A stretch of 26,663 nt of DNA from JAPYTY01 sp036338435. Its GTDB lineage: Bacteria > Acidobacteriota > UBA6911 > RPQK01 > JADFOI01. Each line of letters opens with the position of its first letter. Positions within the stretch are counted from its first letter, which is position 1. The DNA is taken from the NCBI GenBank assembly GCA_036338435.1, contig JAYZCG010000028.1, positions 1-26,663 on the forward strand, written 5' to 3'. The notes under the pieces are model-generated. The model was not told where the DNA came from. It was given only the letters and a program-made list of their open reading frames with translations, and did no database searches. Below, in pieces: positions 1-6,792 of the stretch. Made by a program: the position numbers and the translations under genes.

Positions 1-1671
1 TCCCTTAGCCTGAGCGGGATTCTTACCCTGGAAGAATCCTTCGCGGGGTTCAGTAACGAAGCAGTAATAACGGTAGCTGGCGTGCTGGTAATGAGCCGTG
101 CGGTACAGGCTTCTGGTGTAATACAGATAGTAGGAACCAAAATGATCGAATGGGGGAAAACCCCGATGCGACTTATTTTTATGATCATGTTGGTGGTTGG
201 CCTCATTTCTGGATTCATCAACGATATTGGCACGGCAGCACTTTTCATGCCTCTGGTAATTATGGTGGCCCGGCGAATAAAATTGTCACCCTCCAAGCTT
301 CTTATTCCATTGTCTTACGGATGTCTTCTGGGGGGGACCCTTACCCTAATTGGTACTCCTCCAAATATTCTGGTGACTCTCATTATGGCTGAGCAGGGAT
401 ATGAGCCCTTTAAGATGTTCGACTTTACACCCATCGGCGCTCTGGTAATCCTCACCGGCATTCTTTATATGACGTTGGTTGGTCACAAACTACTGCCAGA
501 GCGCCGGGGGGAAACTAGCCTGATGGATCGGTTTAAAATCCGGGACTATTTAACGGAACTGGTTGTTACCCCAAAATCTCCTATTGTTGGTAAAAGATTA
601 GACCAACTAGATTTAACCAAGGAACTAGATTTTTCCATCTTGGGGATTATTCGTAACAATCGCACCGTTCTGACCCAGCTGGGCCAAGAATTCATCAATG
701 AAGGGGACGTACTTTTAGTGGAGGCCAGTCCTGACAATCTATCGGCCCTGACCCAGCAGGGGGGCCTGGAAGTCGTTCCGGATGTCGATCCAGATGAAGC
801 CGACATCAGTTCCGAAGATGTCGAGATAGTCGAGGCAGTAGTTCTCCCCGATTCTCGACTAGTAGGCCGAAGTCTCCGGCAAATTGGTCTGCGCCGGCGC
901 TATGAGTTGACGGTGATGGCAATTTCAAGACAAGGAGAGTCGGTAAGAAGACGCTTGGTGGAAGTGCTCATGAAAGAGGGAGATGTTCTCTTGATCCAGG
1001 GCAACCGTCGGAAAATTGATATGGCGTTACCCGCAATCGGTAGTCTGCCTTTAGCTGATAGGGCCATATCGTTGAAGTCTGGGGCCCGTCCGATTCGCAT
1101 TCTTGGTATTTTTTTGGGAGTTATATTGTTAGCGTCGACCGGGGGATTACATGTTTCCATGGCTTTCACTTTGGGGGCTTTTTTAATGGTACTAACTCGT
1201 TGCATTAAGCTTCGAGAGTTCTACGCAGCTATCGAATGGCCCATCTTGATCTTGATGGCAGGAATGATCCCTCTGGGTACGGCCATGGTAAAAACTGGAA
1301 GTGCGAGTTGGGTGGCCAATGGGCTGCTTTCAATTACAGGAGACTCTAATCCCTATCTGGTTCTGGCAGCTCTTTATCTGATGGTCACCGCCTTGACTAG
1401 CGTGCTGAATAATCCCACAGTAGCGGTTGTTGTAGCTCCCATCGCTATTGATCTCGCTGTCAGCCTGGAACTCAGTCCTCTACCGTTCTTGATGCTTACT
1501 GCGGTAACTGCCTCCTGTGCATTCCTTTCACCCGTTTCGCACAAGGCCAATGTCCTGGTTTGGGGCCCCGGGGGCTACCAGTTTATCGATTACGCACGCG
1601 TCGGGCTTCCTCTTTCACTCTTGATCGGCGTAGTCTGTATCTTAGTGATCCCTATCCTGTGGCCTTTTTAA
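1..1671 (+). CDS. SLC13/DASS-type anion permease with two RCK_C (TrkA-C) domains, 5'-truncated by the window edge
   Basis: The frame is open from base 1 (first codons read SLSLSGILTLEESFAGFSNE), so the N terminus lies outside and 556 residues are visible. Family knowledge: these inner-membrane carriers move divalent anions such as sulfate or dicarboxylates with Na+ or H+. What is seen: two inverted membrane halves, each with an Asn/Thr-rich hairpin motif (FINDIGTAALFMP near residue 73 and VLNNPTVAVVVAP near residue 468 of the visible part), plus IGTPPN in the first half. Between the halves lies a soluble insert with two tandem RCK_C domains, each built as a VGK/VGR...GDVLL unit, about visible residues 180-250 and 275-345. 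RCK_C domains usually sense a small ligand. The substrate cannot be told from sequence. The gene converges on the ThDP enzyme gene, with 82 bases between the stops. Confidence 0.9.
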   Translation, partial: SLSLSGILTLEESFAGFSNEAVITVAGVLVMSRAVQASGVIQIVGTKMIEWGKTPMRLIFMIMLVVGLISGFINDIGTAALFMPLVIMVARRIKLSPSKLLIPLSYGCLLGGTLTLIGTPPNILVTLIMAEQGYEPFKMFDFTPIGALVILTGILYMTLVGHKLLPERRGETSLMDRFKIRDYLTELVVTPKSPIVGKRLDQLDLTKELDFSILGIIRNNRTVLTQLGQEFINEGDVLLVEASPDNLSALTQQGGLEVVPDVDPDEADISSEDVEIVEAVVLPDSRLVGRSLRQIGLRRRYELTVMAISRQGESVRRRLVEVLMKEGDVLLIQGNRRKIDMALPAIGSLPLADRAISLKSGARPIRILGIFLGVILLASTGGLHVSMAFTLGAFLMVLTRCIKLREFYAAIEWPILILMAGMIPLGTAMVKTGSASWVANGLLSITGDSNPYLVLAALYLMVTALTSVLNNPTVAVVVAPIAIDLAVSLELSPLPFLMLTAVTASCAFLSPVSHKANVLVWGPGGYQFIDYARVGLPLSLLIGVVCILVIPILWPF

Positions 1672-1753
1672 TCAGTGTAGCAATGTTTTGACAATCCACC
1701 GGTAAAAAGCTAAAAGTGTGTAGCTGTGCCTCCTTACACTTCTTGATAGCGAA

Positions 1754-3670
1754 TCATACCTTGCGGGTACGCATCTTGGCACCGCTGATTGGAGGTATCC
1801 AGGGTTTGTCTGCCCACACTGTGCTAGGGCGTGCAACTTGTGCATCAATCAAGTACGGTCTTCCTTCTTGCGTGGACTGTCGGGCCCGAACTAGTGCCTT
1901 TTTTAACTGATCCGGGGACTCCACAACCTCACCATTTACGCCGAAGCCTTTGGCAATATAGGCCATGTCGATGTCGGGATTGCCCAGATAATCATGTACG
2001 AACTGACCGGTTTCCACCATTCGGCCATCGGGAAGATTTGAGAAGGCCCGGTTGTGGGGTCCGTTGTAGGCGTGGTTGTTGTAGACCACGACGATAACGG
2101 GAAGTTCAAGTCGGGCCATGTTCCAGAGCGCTGTCGGTCCGAACAGGAAGCCTCCATCTCCCGTCATGCAGATCACCTGCTGGTTGGGGCGAGCGAGCTT
2201 GACTCCGGCTGCCGTTCCTACACCCGATCCCAGATGTCCATAGTGGGAACGAATATATTCTCGGCCTCCCAGAGGATTAAATCCAAACATGTGTTTAGCA
2301 CCGACCGATTCGGTCTCGTCAACAATGATGGCATCTTCATCGGCAAACCGAGTCAGTTCATAGGTGAGACGGCTAGCCAACAGAGGGCTTTGATCCCAGT
2401 AGGGATTCTTAGTCAGAAGGGCATTTAACCTTCTCGCTTTTTCTCCAAAGGCCCGAGTCTGTTCGATTCGTTCCTTGGCCTTTTCCCGAAGCTTCGGAGT
2501 CATGAGGCTTTCTACTGCCATAATCAGGTCGTCCATGCCGTAGGCGACATCGGCCACTAGTGGAACATCAGTGGTAATTACATTGCCCATGCTGTTACTG
2601 TCGATTCGCATGTCGATGAACTTGATGTCACGTCCCACAATCAGAGATGGACTGCCGTGTTGAAGCTTGTTGCCCACGTTGATCGCTACGTCTACATTCT
2701 GGGGAAAGTCAAGACGACTTACGGAGCGAAGCCGGCCTACCCACAGCGGGTGGTTTTCAGGAAAGCTGGAAAAAATCTGACTGGTTTGGGCCACTGGCAT
2801 TCCCAATAACTCCGCCAGCTTGACTGCCTTGTCCACGGCTTTGGTCTTGTAGATTTCATCCCCCACATTAAGTAGAGGCTGTTTGGCTTCCACCAGCATC
2901 TGGGCAGCGCGTTCCACTTCTCTAGGATTAGGACGCACCCGCATGTGTGGATCTACTTTGTCATGCACGATAACTTCAGAGCGGACTTCTGCTCGGTTAT
3001 AGTCACCATGCCAAGTAGCGTAAGTGGGGCCATAAGGGGGCGTCCAGGCGACCTTGTAGGCGCGCCGAATGGTTTCCGGAATCATGTCGGGACGCCGTGC
3101 TAGCCAGTGCCATTTGGTTATGGGAGCGACCATTTCCTCTTGGTAGGCGACTTCTTCAAAGCCATCCCGTCCAGCTGTGGTACTTCGATCCGCTCGATAG
3201 GCATAAAACACCAGAGGAGTTTGGGATTTGAAGGAGTTGTACATCTGACCCATCGCATTTACCAGACCCACAACCGCTGATTGCATGACCAAAGCGGGTT
3301 CTCCTGAAGCCTTGATGTATCCTGCGGCCATAGCTGCACCGGGGCCTTCGTGCGGTGTTAGAATATATTGCAGTTGAGGACGATCGACGAGAGCTTCGTA
3401 GAAATAGACATCTTGGCTACCAGAGTTGCCAAAGACGTACTTGACTCCCGAGGCAATCAACTGTTCGGCAAACGCTTCTGCACCCGTGCCTTGAAAGATT
3501 TTCACGCCTTCAGAAGAAATCTGACTGGCATTTTGTCCGTGAACTAGTGGCGTGACCGATTCGACGATGGACTGGGCTGTTGCCAGGGAAACTCCTGTGC
3601 TCGCCAACTTGCTAACAAATGTACGACGGGAAATCGACCGCGACAGATATTTGGCCACTAATTCTCTCAT
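1754..3670 (-). CDS. Tat-exported thiamine-diphosphate-dependent enzyme (acetolactate synthase/benzoylformate decarboxylase fold)
   Basis: The 638-residue product has the three-domain ThDP-enzyme plan. The N terminus carries a twin-arginine signal (SRRTFVSKL, Arg15-Arg16, then a short apolar stretch), so it should be folded with cofactor in the cytoplasm and exported. The PYR domain holds the cofactor-activating Glu108 in LTPHEGPGAAMAAGY. The PP domain holds the Mg/ThDP motif from GDG at 504-506 to NN at 531-532. A long frame is open to a TTG at 3691, but ATG 3670 has a near-perfect ribosome-binding site and is preferred. Family members cleave or decarboxylate 2-oxo acids or acyl compounds; the substrate here is unknown. 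The gene sits 27 bases downstream of a two-haem cytochrome c gene, so a redox role is inferred. Export is unusual for this family. The fold is certain, the reaction is not. Confidence 0.88.
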   Translation of the reverse strand: MRELVAKYLSRSISRRTFVSKLASTGVSLATAQSIVESVTPLVHGQNASQISSEGVKIFQGTGAEAFAEQLIASGVKYVFGNSGSQDVYFYEALVDRPQLQYILTPHEGPGAAMAAGYIKASGEPALVMQSAVVGLVNAMGQMYNSFKSQTPLVFYAYRADRSTTAGRDGFEEVAYQEEMVAPITKWHWLARRPDMIPETIRRAYKVAWTPPYGPTYATWHGDYNRAEVRSEVIVHDKVDPHMRVRPNPREVERAAQMLVEAKQPLLNVGDEIYKTKAVDKAVKLAELLGMPVAQTSQIFSSFPENHPLWVGRLRSVSRLDFPQNVDVAINVGNKLQHGSPSLIVGRDIKFIDMRIDSNSMGNVITTDVPLVADVAYGMDDLIMAVESLMTPKLREKAKERIEQTRAFGEKARRLNALLTKNPYWDQSPLLASRLTYELTRFADEDAIIVDETESVGAKHMFGFNPLGGREYIRSHYGHLGSGVGTAAGVKLARPNQQVICMTGDGGFLFGPTALWNMARLELPVIVVVYNNHAYNGPHNRAFSNLPDGRMVETGQFVHDYLGNPDIDMAYIAKGFGVNGEVVESPDQLKKALVRARQSTQEGRPYLIDAQVARPSTVWADKPWIPPISGAKMRTRKV

Positions 3671-3675
3671 CTTCT

Positions 3676-3682
3676 CCTCCTT
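3676..3682 (-). promoter_or_regulatory. Strong Shine-Dalgarno that fixes the ThDP enzyme start
   Basis: On the minus strand AAGGAGG lies 5 bases before ATG 3670. This decides against the upstream in-frame TTG at 3691, which has nothing comparable. It also places the twin-arginine motif 15 residues from the N terminus, as expected for a Tat signal. Confidence 0.85.
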
Positions 3683-3697
3683 GGCAGGCAATGACTT

Positions 3698-4219
3698 TCA
3701 TGGCATTTCAGGCCCGTACGCCCGGGCGAAATACGCAGCCATTTGGTTGATCTCTTCCTCAGTCCAGAGAGCTCCCCGACCAACCATACGGTAGAGTACT
3801 CCCTCCCACTCCATCCGACTCATTCTTGCATGTTTCCAAAAGGAGTCCCCATGACACTGGAAACATTTGGATGTCACGACACTCTTGCCCTGGGAGTCCG
3901 GGGAAGTGAATGGAGTCCCTAATCCGTAGTGTTCACTTAGATAATTGCTGATGATGTCCACTTCTGAGGTGGAAATCTGTGCTCCCCGGGCAATCATATC
4001 GGTTAGGGTAGCTCGCCAATCCTGCTGGCTCTTGTTTCTTGTTAGTACGGTTTCTAGAGTGTGACATGTGACACACATTGCCTCTACCATCTCTTGGCCT
4101 TCACCCTCAGGCATCGATTCGGTGAGGCGTTCTTGCTGTTGTAAAAAGGCAAGTGCTGGGATCATCAGATATGATCCAATAAATAGCAATGCAATTATGA
4201 TTTTCGTCCTGGCTGACAT
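3698..4219 (-). CDS. Exported two-haem cytochrome c built from a tandem domain duplication
   Basis: The 173-residue product has an N-terminal signal or anchor (MSARTK followed by an apolar run to PALA, about residues 7-24) and two haem-binding motifs, CVTCH at 49-53 and CFQCH at 119-123. Each is followed by the same pattern: a Trp about 15 residues on (QDWRATL, MEWEGVL), a Met-x-x-Arg-Gly-Ala (DMIARGA, RMVGRGA), then an acidic helix ending in Tyr (YLSEHYG, YFARAYG). This is an internal duplication. The repeated Met may be the sixth haem ligand (inferred). The domain resembles the small cytochrome modules found with quinohaemoprotein dehydrogenases. The frame is open to a TTG at 4258, but ATG 4219 is preceded by GAGG and begins a clean signal. 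It is first in a probable two-gene operon with the exported ThDP enzyme and is its likely electron acceptor. Confidence 0.88.
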   Translation of the reverse strand: MSARTKIIIALLFIGSYLMIPALAFLQQQERLTESMPEGEGQEMVEAMCVTCHTLETVLTRNKSQQDWRATLTDMIARGAQISTSEVDIISNYLSEHYGLGTPFTSPDSQGKSVVTSKCFQCHGDSFWKHARMSRMEWEGVLYRMVGRGALWTEEEINQMAAYFARAYGPEMP

Positions 4220-4340
4220 GATCCTCGCCCACTGTAACATCTTAAGGAAGAGGCGCAAAGAAGGGGAGTCCGAATAGGTTTAAGCTACGCTGTTGGGTGC
4301 GGCGGCTACTTCCCATCCGCTTAGATATGCAGTCTTAACG

Positions 4341-4383
4341 GCCACTTTGAACCATTTGTGCCGTTTGGTTGCCAGTTTGAGCC
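4341..4383. repeat. Short degenerate direct repeats resembling an IS21-family end (vestige)
   Basis: GCCACTTTGAACC (4341-4353) and GCCAGTTTGAGCC (4371-4383) match at 11 of 13 positions, with a related GCCGTTTGGTT at 4360-4370 between them. Multiple short repeats containing CACTTTGAACC are, from memory, typical of the terminal regions of some IS21-like elements. No transposase gene is present, so this can only be a remnant, or chance. It lies in the 211-base gap between the hydrolase 3' end and the cytochrome start, which holds no gene. Confidence 0.35.
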
Positions 4384-4430
4384 CCCCAGGATGTGTATAT
4401 AATTTTCCTCATTCATCAAAATGTAGATTA

Positions 4431-5444
4431 TTATTCTCTAACACTCTCTATGAAGCTCACCATGAGATCAGTAACCTCCTCGGGATATTCTTGGAATACA
4501 TAGTGCCCGCTATGGTTGAAAAAGTGTAACTGAGTTTGGTCCACGACCTTGCTAAAGATTTCGTAGAGGGTGACGCCGAGTGTGTAGGATGCGGAGGGAT
4601 CGTTGAATCCCCAGATGATTAAAGTCGGAGATTTCAGATGACCTGTGTTGATGCGATCGAAGGTCTCAGTCTTCATCTCATAGTACCACCATCGGCGTTG
4701 AAGCCCAGGGTTCTTCTCTATCTTCTCCGGATTGAGTCGGGCCCACTCGGTCGTTAATGCACTCAGCTTCTTTCCTGCCTCCCTGATTTTAGGATCCAAC
4801 GCCAGTCGGAGTTCAGCTTCAACGTAGGTCTCTGTGACGAAATCTTTGTGGTAGATACTGGGATTGGACAACAGAGACCTACGAATCGACTCCTTGGTGG
4901 GGGGGGAGGATTCCGCGACCGGTTGGATTTGGGTGGCGGCAGGCCGAGAGGGCAATAGAACATCTGGAGCCAGGGTGTTACTGTCGAAAAGGGTTAGTGT
5001 TGTAATCATTCCAGGATGGTCAGCGGCAATCCGTGCGGCGGGAAGAGCGCCTCGTGAATGACCTACTAGATGGACTTTCCGAAGACCGAGTGCTTCCATA
5101 AACCGGTAGATATGCTGAGTGACCGCGGTCATATTGTAATCGGAATCATTTCGAGGGTTGTCGGTGTAGCCCTGACCCAGCTTGTCTAGTGCATATACAT
5201 GAAAATGGGATGTAAGATGATCAAAGATGGGCCTCCAACCATTCATAGAAACCGTTGAACCAAAGTGGCCCCCATGAATTAGCACCATGGCTTCTCCGCT
5301 ACCTCCTTCACAATATCCGGTCCGGATCCCATCTACGTCCACGAACCGGATTTGCTCTATTGGAGCCCCGTAGGAGGTTATGGATGCCAGAAATGGCAAG
5401 ATTGCCAGACTGGCCAGTGAGCTAACTCTTTGTAGAACTTTCAT
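4431..5444 (-). CDS. Secreted alpha/beta-hydrolase-fold enzyme
   Basis: The 337-residue product has a signal peptide (MKVLQRVSSLASLAILPFLA, cleavage near SYGA at 24-27), so it should act outside the cytoplasm. The catalytic set is complete: oxyanion-region HGGH at 57-60, nucleophile elbow GHSRG with Ser130, Asp282 in WGFNDPSAS and His314 in NHSGHYVF. The C-terminal part (HSGHYVFQEYPEEVTDLMVSFI) reads like that of carbon-carbon hydrolases of the MhpC/BphD group, but esterases and epoxide hydrolases share this layout, so the substrate is open. The frame runs upstream to 5537, but ATG 5444 has AAGGAGG at 5455-5461 and begins the signal peptide. It lies upstream of the cytochrome-ThDP pair on the same strand, separated by a 211-base gap, so it may be transcribed separately. 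Confidence 0.85.
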   Translation of the reverse strand: MKVLQRVSSLASLAILPFLASITSYGAPIEQIRFVDVDGIRTGYCEGGSGEAMVLIHGGHFGSTVSMNGWRPIFDHLTSHFHVYALDKLGQGYTDNPRNDSDYNMTAVTQHIYRFMEALGLRKVHLVGHSRGALPAARIAADHPGMITTLTLFDSNTLAPDVLLPSRPAATQIQPVAESSPPTKESIRRSLLSNPSIYHKDFVTETYVEAELRLALDPKIREAGKKLSALTTEWARLNPEKIEKNPGLQRRWWYYEMKTETFDRINTGHLKSPTLIIWGFNDPSASYTLGVTLYEIFSKVVDQTQLHFFNHSGHYVFQEYPEEVTDLMVSFIESVRE

Positions 5445-5563
5445 TTCGGCACTCCCTCCTTTGGAGTTGTCTTCCAAGTGGCAACTAGTTTTATGCCTGA
5501 CATGGGCAGTTTTAGAGACCATTGGAAGGCCGCTCACACTGTTGCTGTAATTGGTGTTGCGGT

Positions 5564-5640
<77 letters not shown>

Positions 5641-5645
5641 GGAGT

Positions 5646-5675
5646 ATGTTAATGGGGGTTCCAAGCACTTGTCAA
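5646..5675 (-). promoter_or_regulatory. Promoter of the initiator tRNA gene
   Basis: On the minus strand a perfect -35 TTGACA (5670-5675) is followed after 17 bases by TTAACA (5647-5652), or after 18 bases by TAACAT. The -10 ends 6 bases before the mature tRNA 5' end, so transcription would start at or next to the tRNA. The -35 sits inside the perfect palindrome ACTTGTCAAGT (5667-5677). Confidence 0.75.
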
Positions 5676-5776
5676 GTTGTCACAAAATGTAACAACGGGC
5701 GCAGATAGTTCGTGAGCAGAAGGTACTGGTGGCGGGCGTGAACAGTTTTTATTGGATCCGCAAATACCGGCTGGGG

Positions 5777-6631
5777 CTAACCTTCTTCCGATTGAGGATT
5801 ATTCTCTGATCCTGCCCCTTCTTCGCCTTCTTGGGTGGATTCCTCCGAGTCTCGTACGCAACGGAAACCAGTCCCATACTGGGATTTAGCCGTGTAAGGC
5901 ATGCGCGTATAGAGACTCATATTTCGACCTTTCAGCTGATGAGAGGCTCCTCGGACGGCAATCAAACCGCCTTGGAAATTTGCATCTTGGGGAATGGTAC
6001 TGTCCGGATAGGGTTGCAATTCATTGACTGTCCATTCTTGGACATTACCCATCATGTCATAGACTCCAAAAGGACTCTTATCTCCAGACATGTCACCTAC
6101 TTCGACGCTATTACGCATCGCTAATTCGTCGGTGTTAGCGTATTTAGATTCCCAAATCTCACCCCAGGGGTACTTAAGTCCCTCGGTGCCGCGAGCAGCT
6201 TTTTCCCATTCTGCCTCGGTTGGGAGGCGCTTTCCGGCTGCTTGACAGTAGGCCTTGGCATCTTCCCAGGTAACGTTTCCTACGGGATAGTCCTCTTTCC
6301 CGATGTTATAAGAAGGCCGCCAAGTACCCTCTGGTTCATAAGCACTTTCTGTCAAAAATCGGATCCACTCACCGTAAGTTACCTCATACACGTCGATATA
6401 GTAGGAGGGTAACGTGACGGTGTGTTCCGGTGCCTCCAACGGCGGACGTGTTAGCCCCAGGTCTGACCCCATGGTGAACTCACCAGCCGGGATCAGTACC
6501 ATTTCACCCGGTGTGGGGGTTGCGGGGATCACTTCTTCGACAGTGGTCTCGGAGTTCTCAGAACAACCGAGCCACACCAAAGATTGAGTTAGAAGCAGAA
6601 GGACGACAAGGAGGGACGATTTTTCTCGCAT
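5777..6631 (-). CDS. FGE/SUMF1-fold lipoprotein without the catalytic cysteines
   Basis: The 284-residue product has a lipoprotein signal (apolar run then VWLGC, lipidated Cys23), a linker, the FGE-sulfatase fold at about 42-262 and an acidic Glu/Ser-rich tail. Fold landmarks are VLIPAGEFTMGS, VTWEDAKAYCQ, RLPTEAEWEKAARG, YPWG, GNVQEWT, AVRGASH and GTGFRCVRD. True formylglycine-generating enzymes carry two cysteines in the segment between RGGS and GFRC. Here that segment (about residues 228-255) has none, so sulfatase maturation is unlikely. Relatives use the fold for other reactions or for binding, and the function here is unknown. An extended -10 lies 9 bases before ATG 6631 and no good Shine-Dalgarno is seen, so the mRNA may be nearly leaderless. 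Confidence 0.85.
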   Translation of the reverse strand: MREKSSLLVVLLLLTQSLVWLGCSENSETTVEEVIPATPTPGEMVLIPAGEFTMGSDLGLTRPPLEAPEHTVTLPSYYIDVYEVTYGEWIRFLTESAYEPEGTWRPSYNIGKEDYPVGNVTWEDAKAYCQAAGKRLPTEAEWEKAARGTEGLKYPWGEIWESKYANTDELAMRNSVEVGDMSGDKSPFGVYDMMGNVQEWTVNELQPYPDSTIPQDANFQGGLIAVRGASHQLKGRNMSLYTRMPYTAKSQYGTGFRCVRDSEESTQEGEEGAGSENNPQSEEG

Positions 6632-6640
6632 TACCTAACT

Positions 6641-6649
6641 TTTATAACA
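6641..6649 (-). promoter_or_regulatory. Extended -10 promoter of the FGE-fold lipoprotein gene
   Basis: The minus strand reads TGTTATAAA, a TGn extended -10 with TATAAA, 9 bases upstream of ATG 6631. The match to a -35 17 bases further up is weak (TTGGAT). Transcription would begin about two bases before the start codon. Confidence 0.5.
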
Positions 6650-6792
6650 CCATGTTAGGGAAGATCCAAGCGAGAAATCTATAATTCAAAATTTACGGCA
6701 TTACGTGGGAGTAGCTGTGGCTTGTTCATTATGTTGGTCGGTGGTTCGCTGCCGAGAAGATTTTTGGAGGGCAGTAGCCACATGACTATCAA

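Noticed and set aside
1672..1753. Weak AAGTGT...ACACTT stem between the permease and ThDP enzyme genes as a bidirectional terminator
   Set aside because: Only six pairs with an 18-base loop and no T tract on either side; not convincing.
5777..6631. Reading this gene as a sulfatase-activating formylglycine-generating enzyme
   Set aside because: The two active-site cysteines are missing and no sulfatase gene lies nearby.
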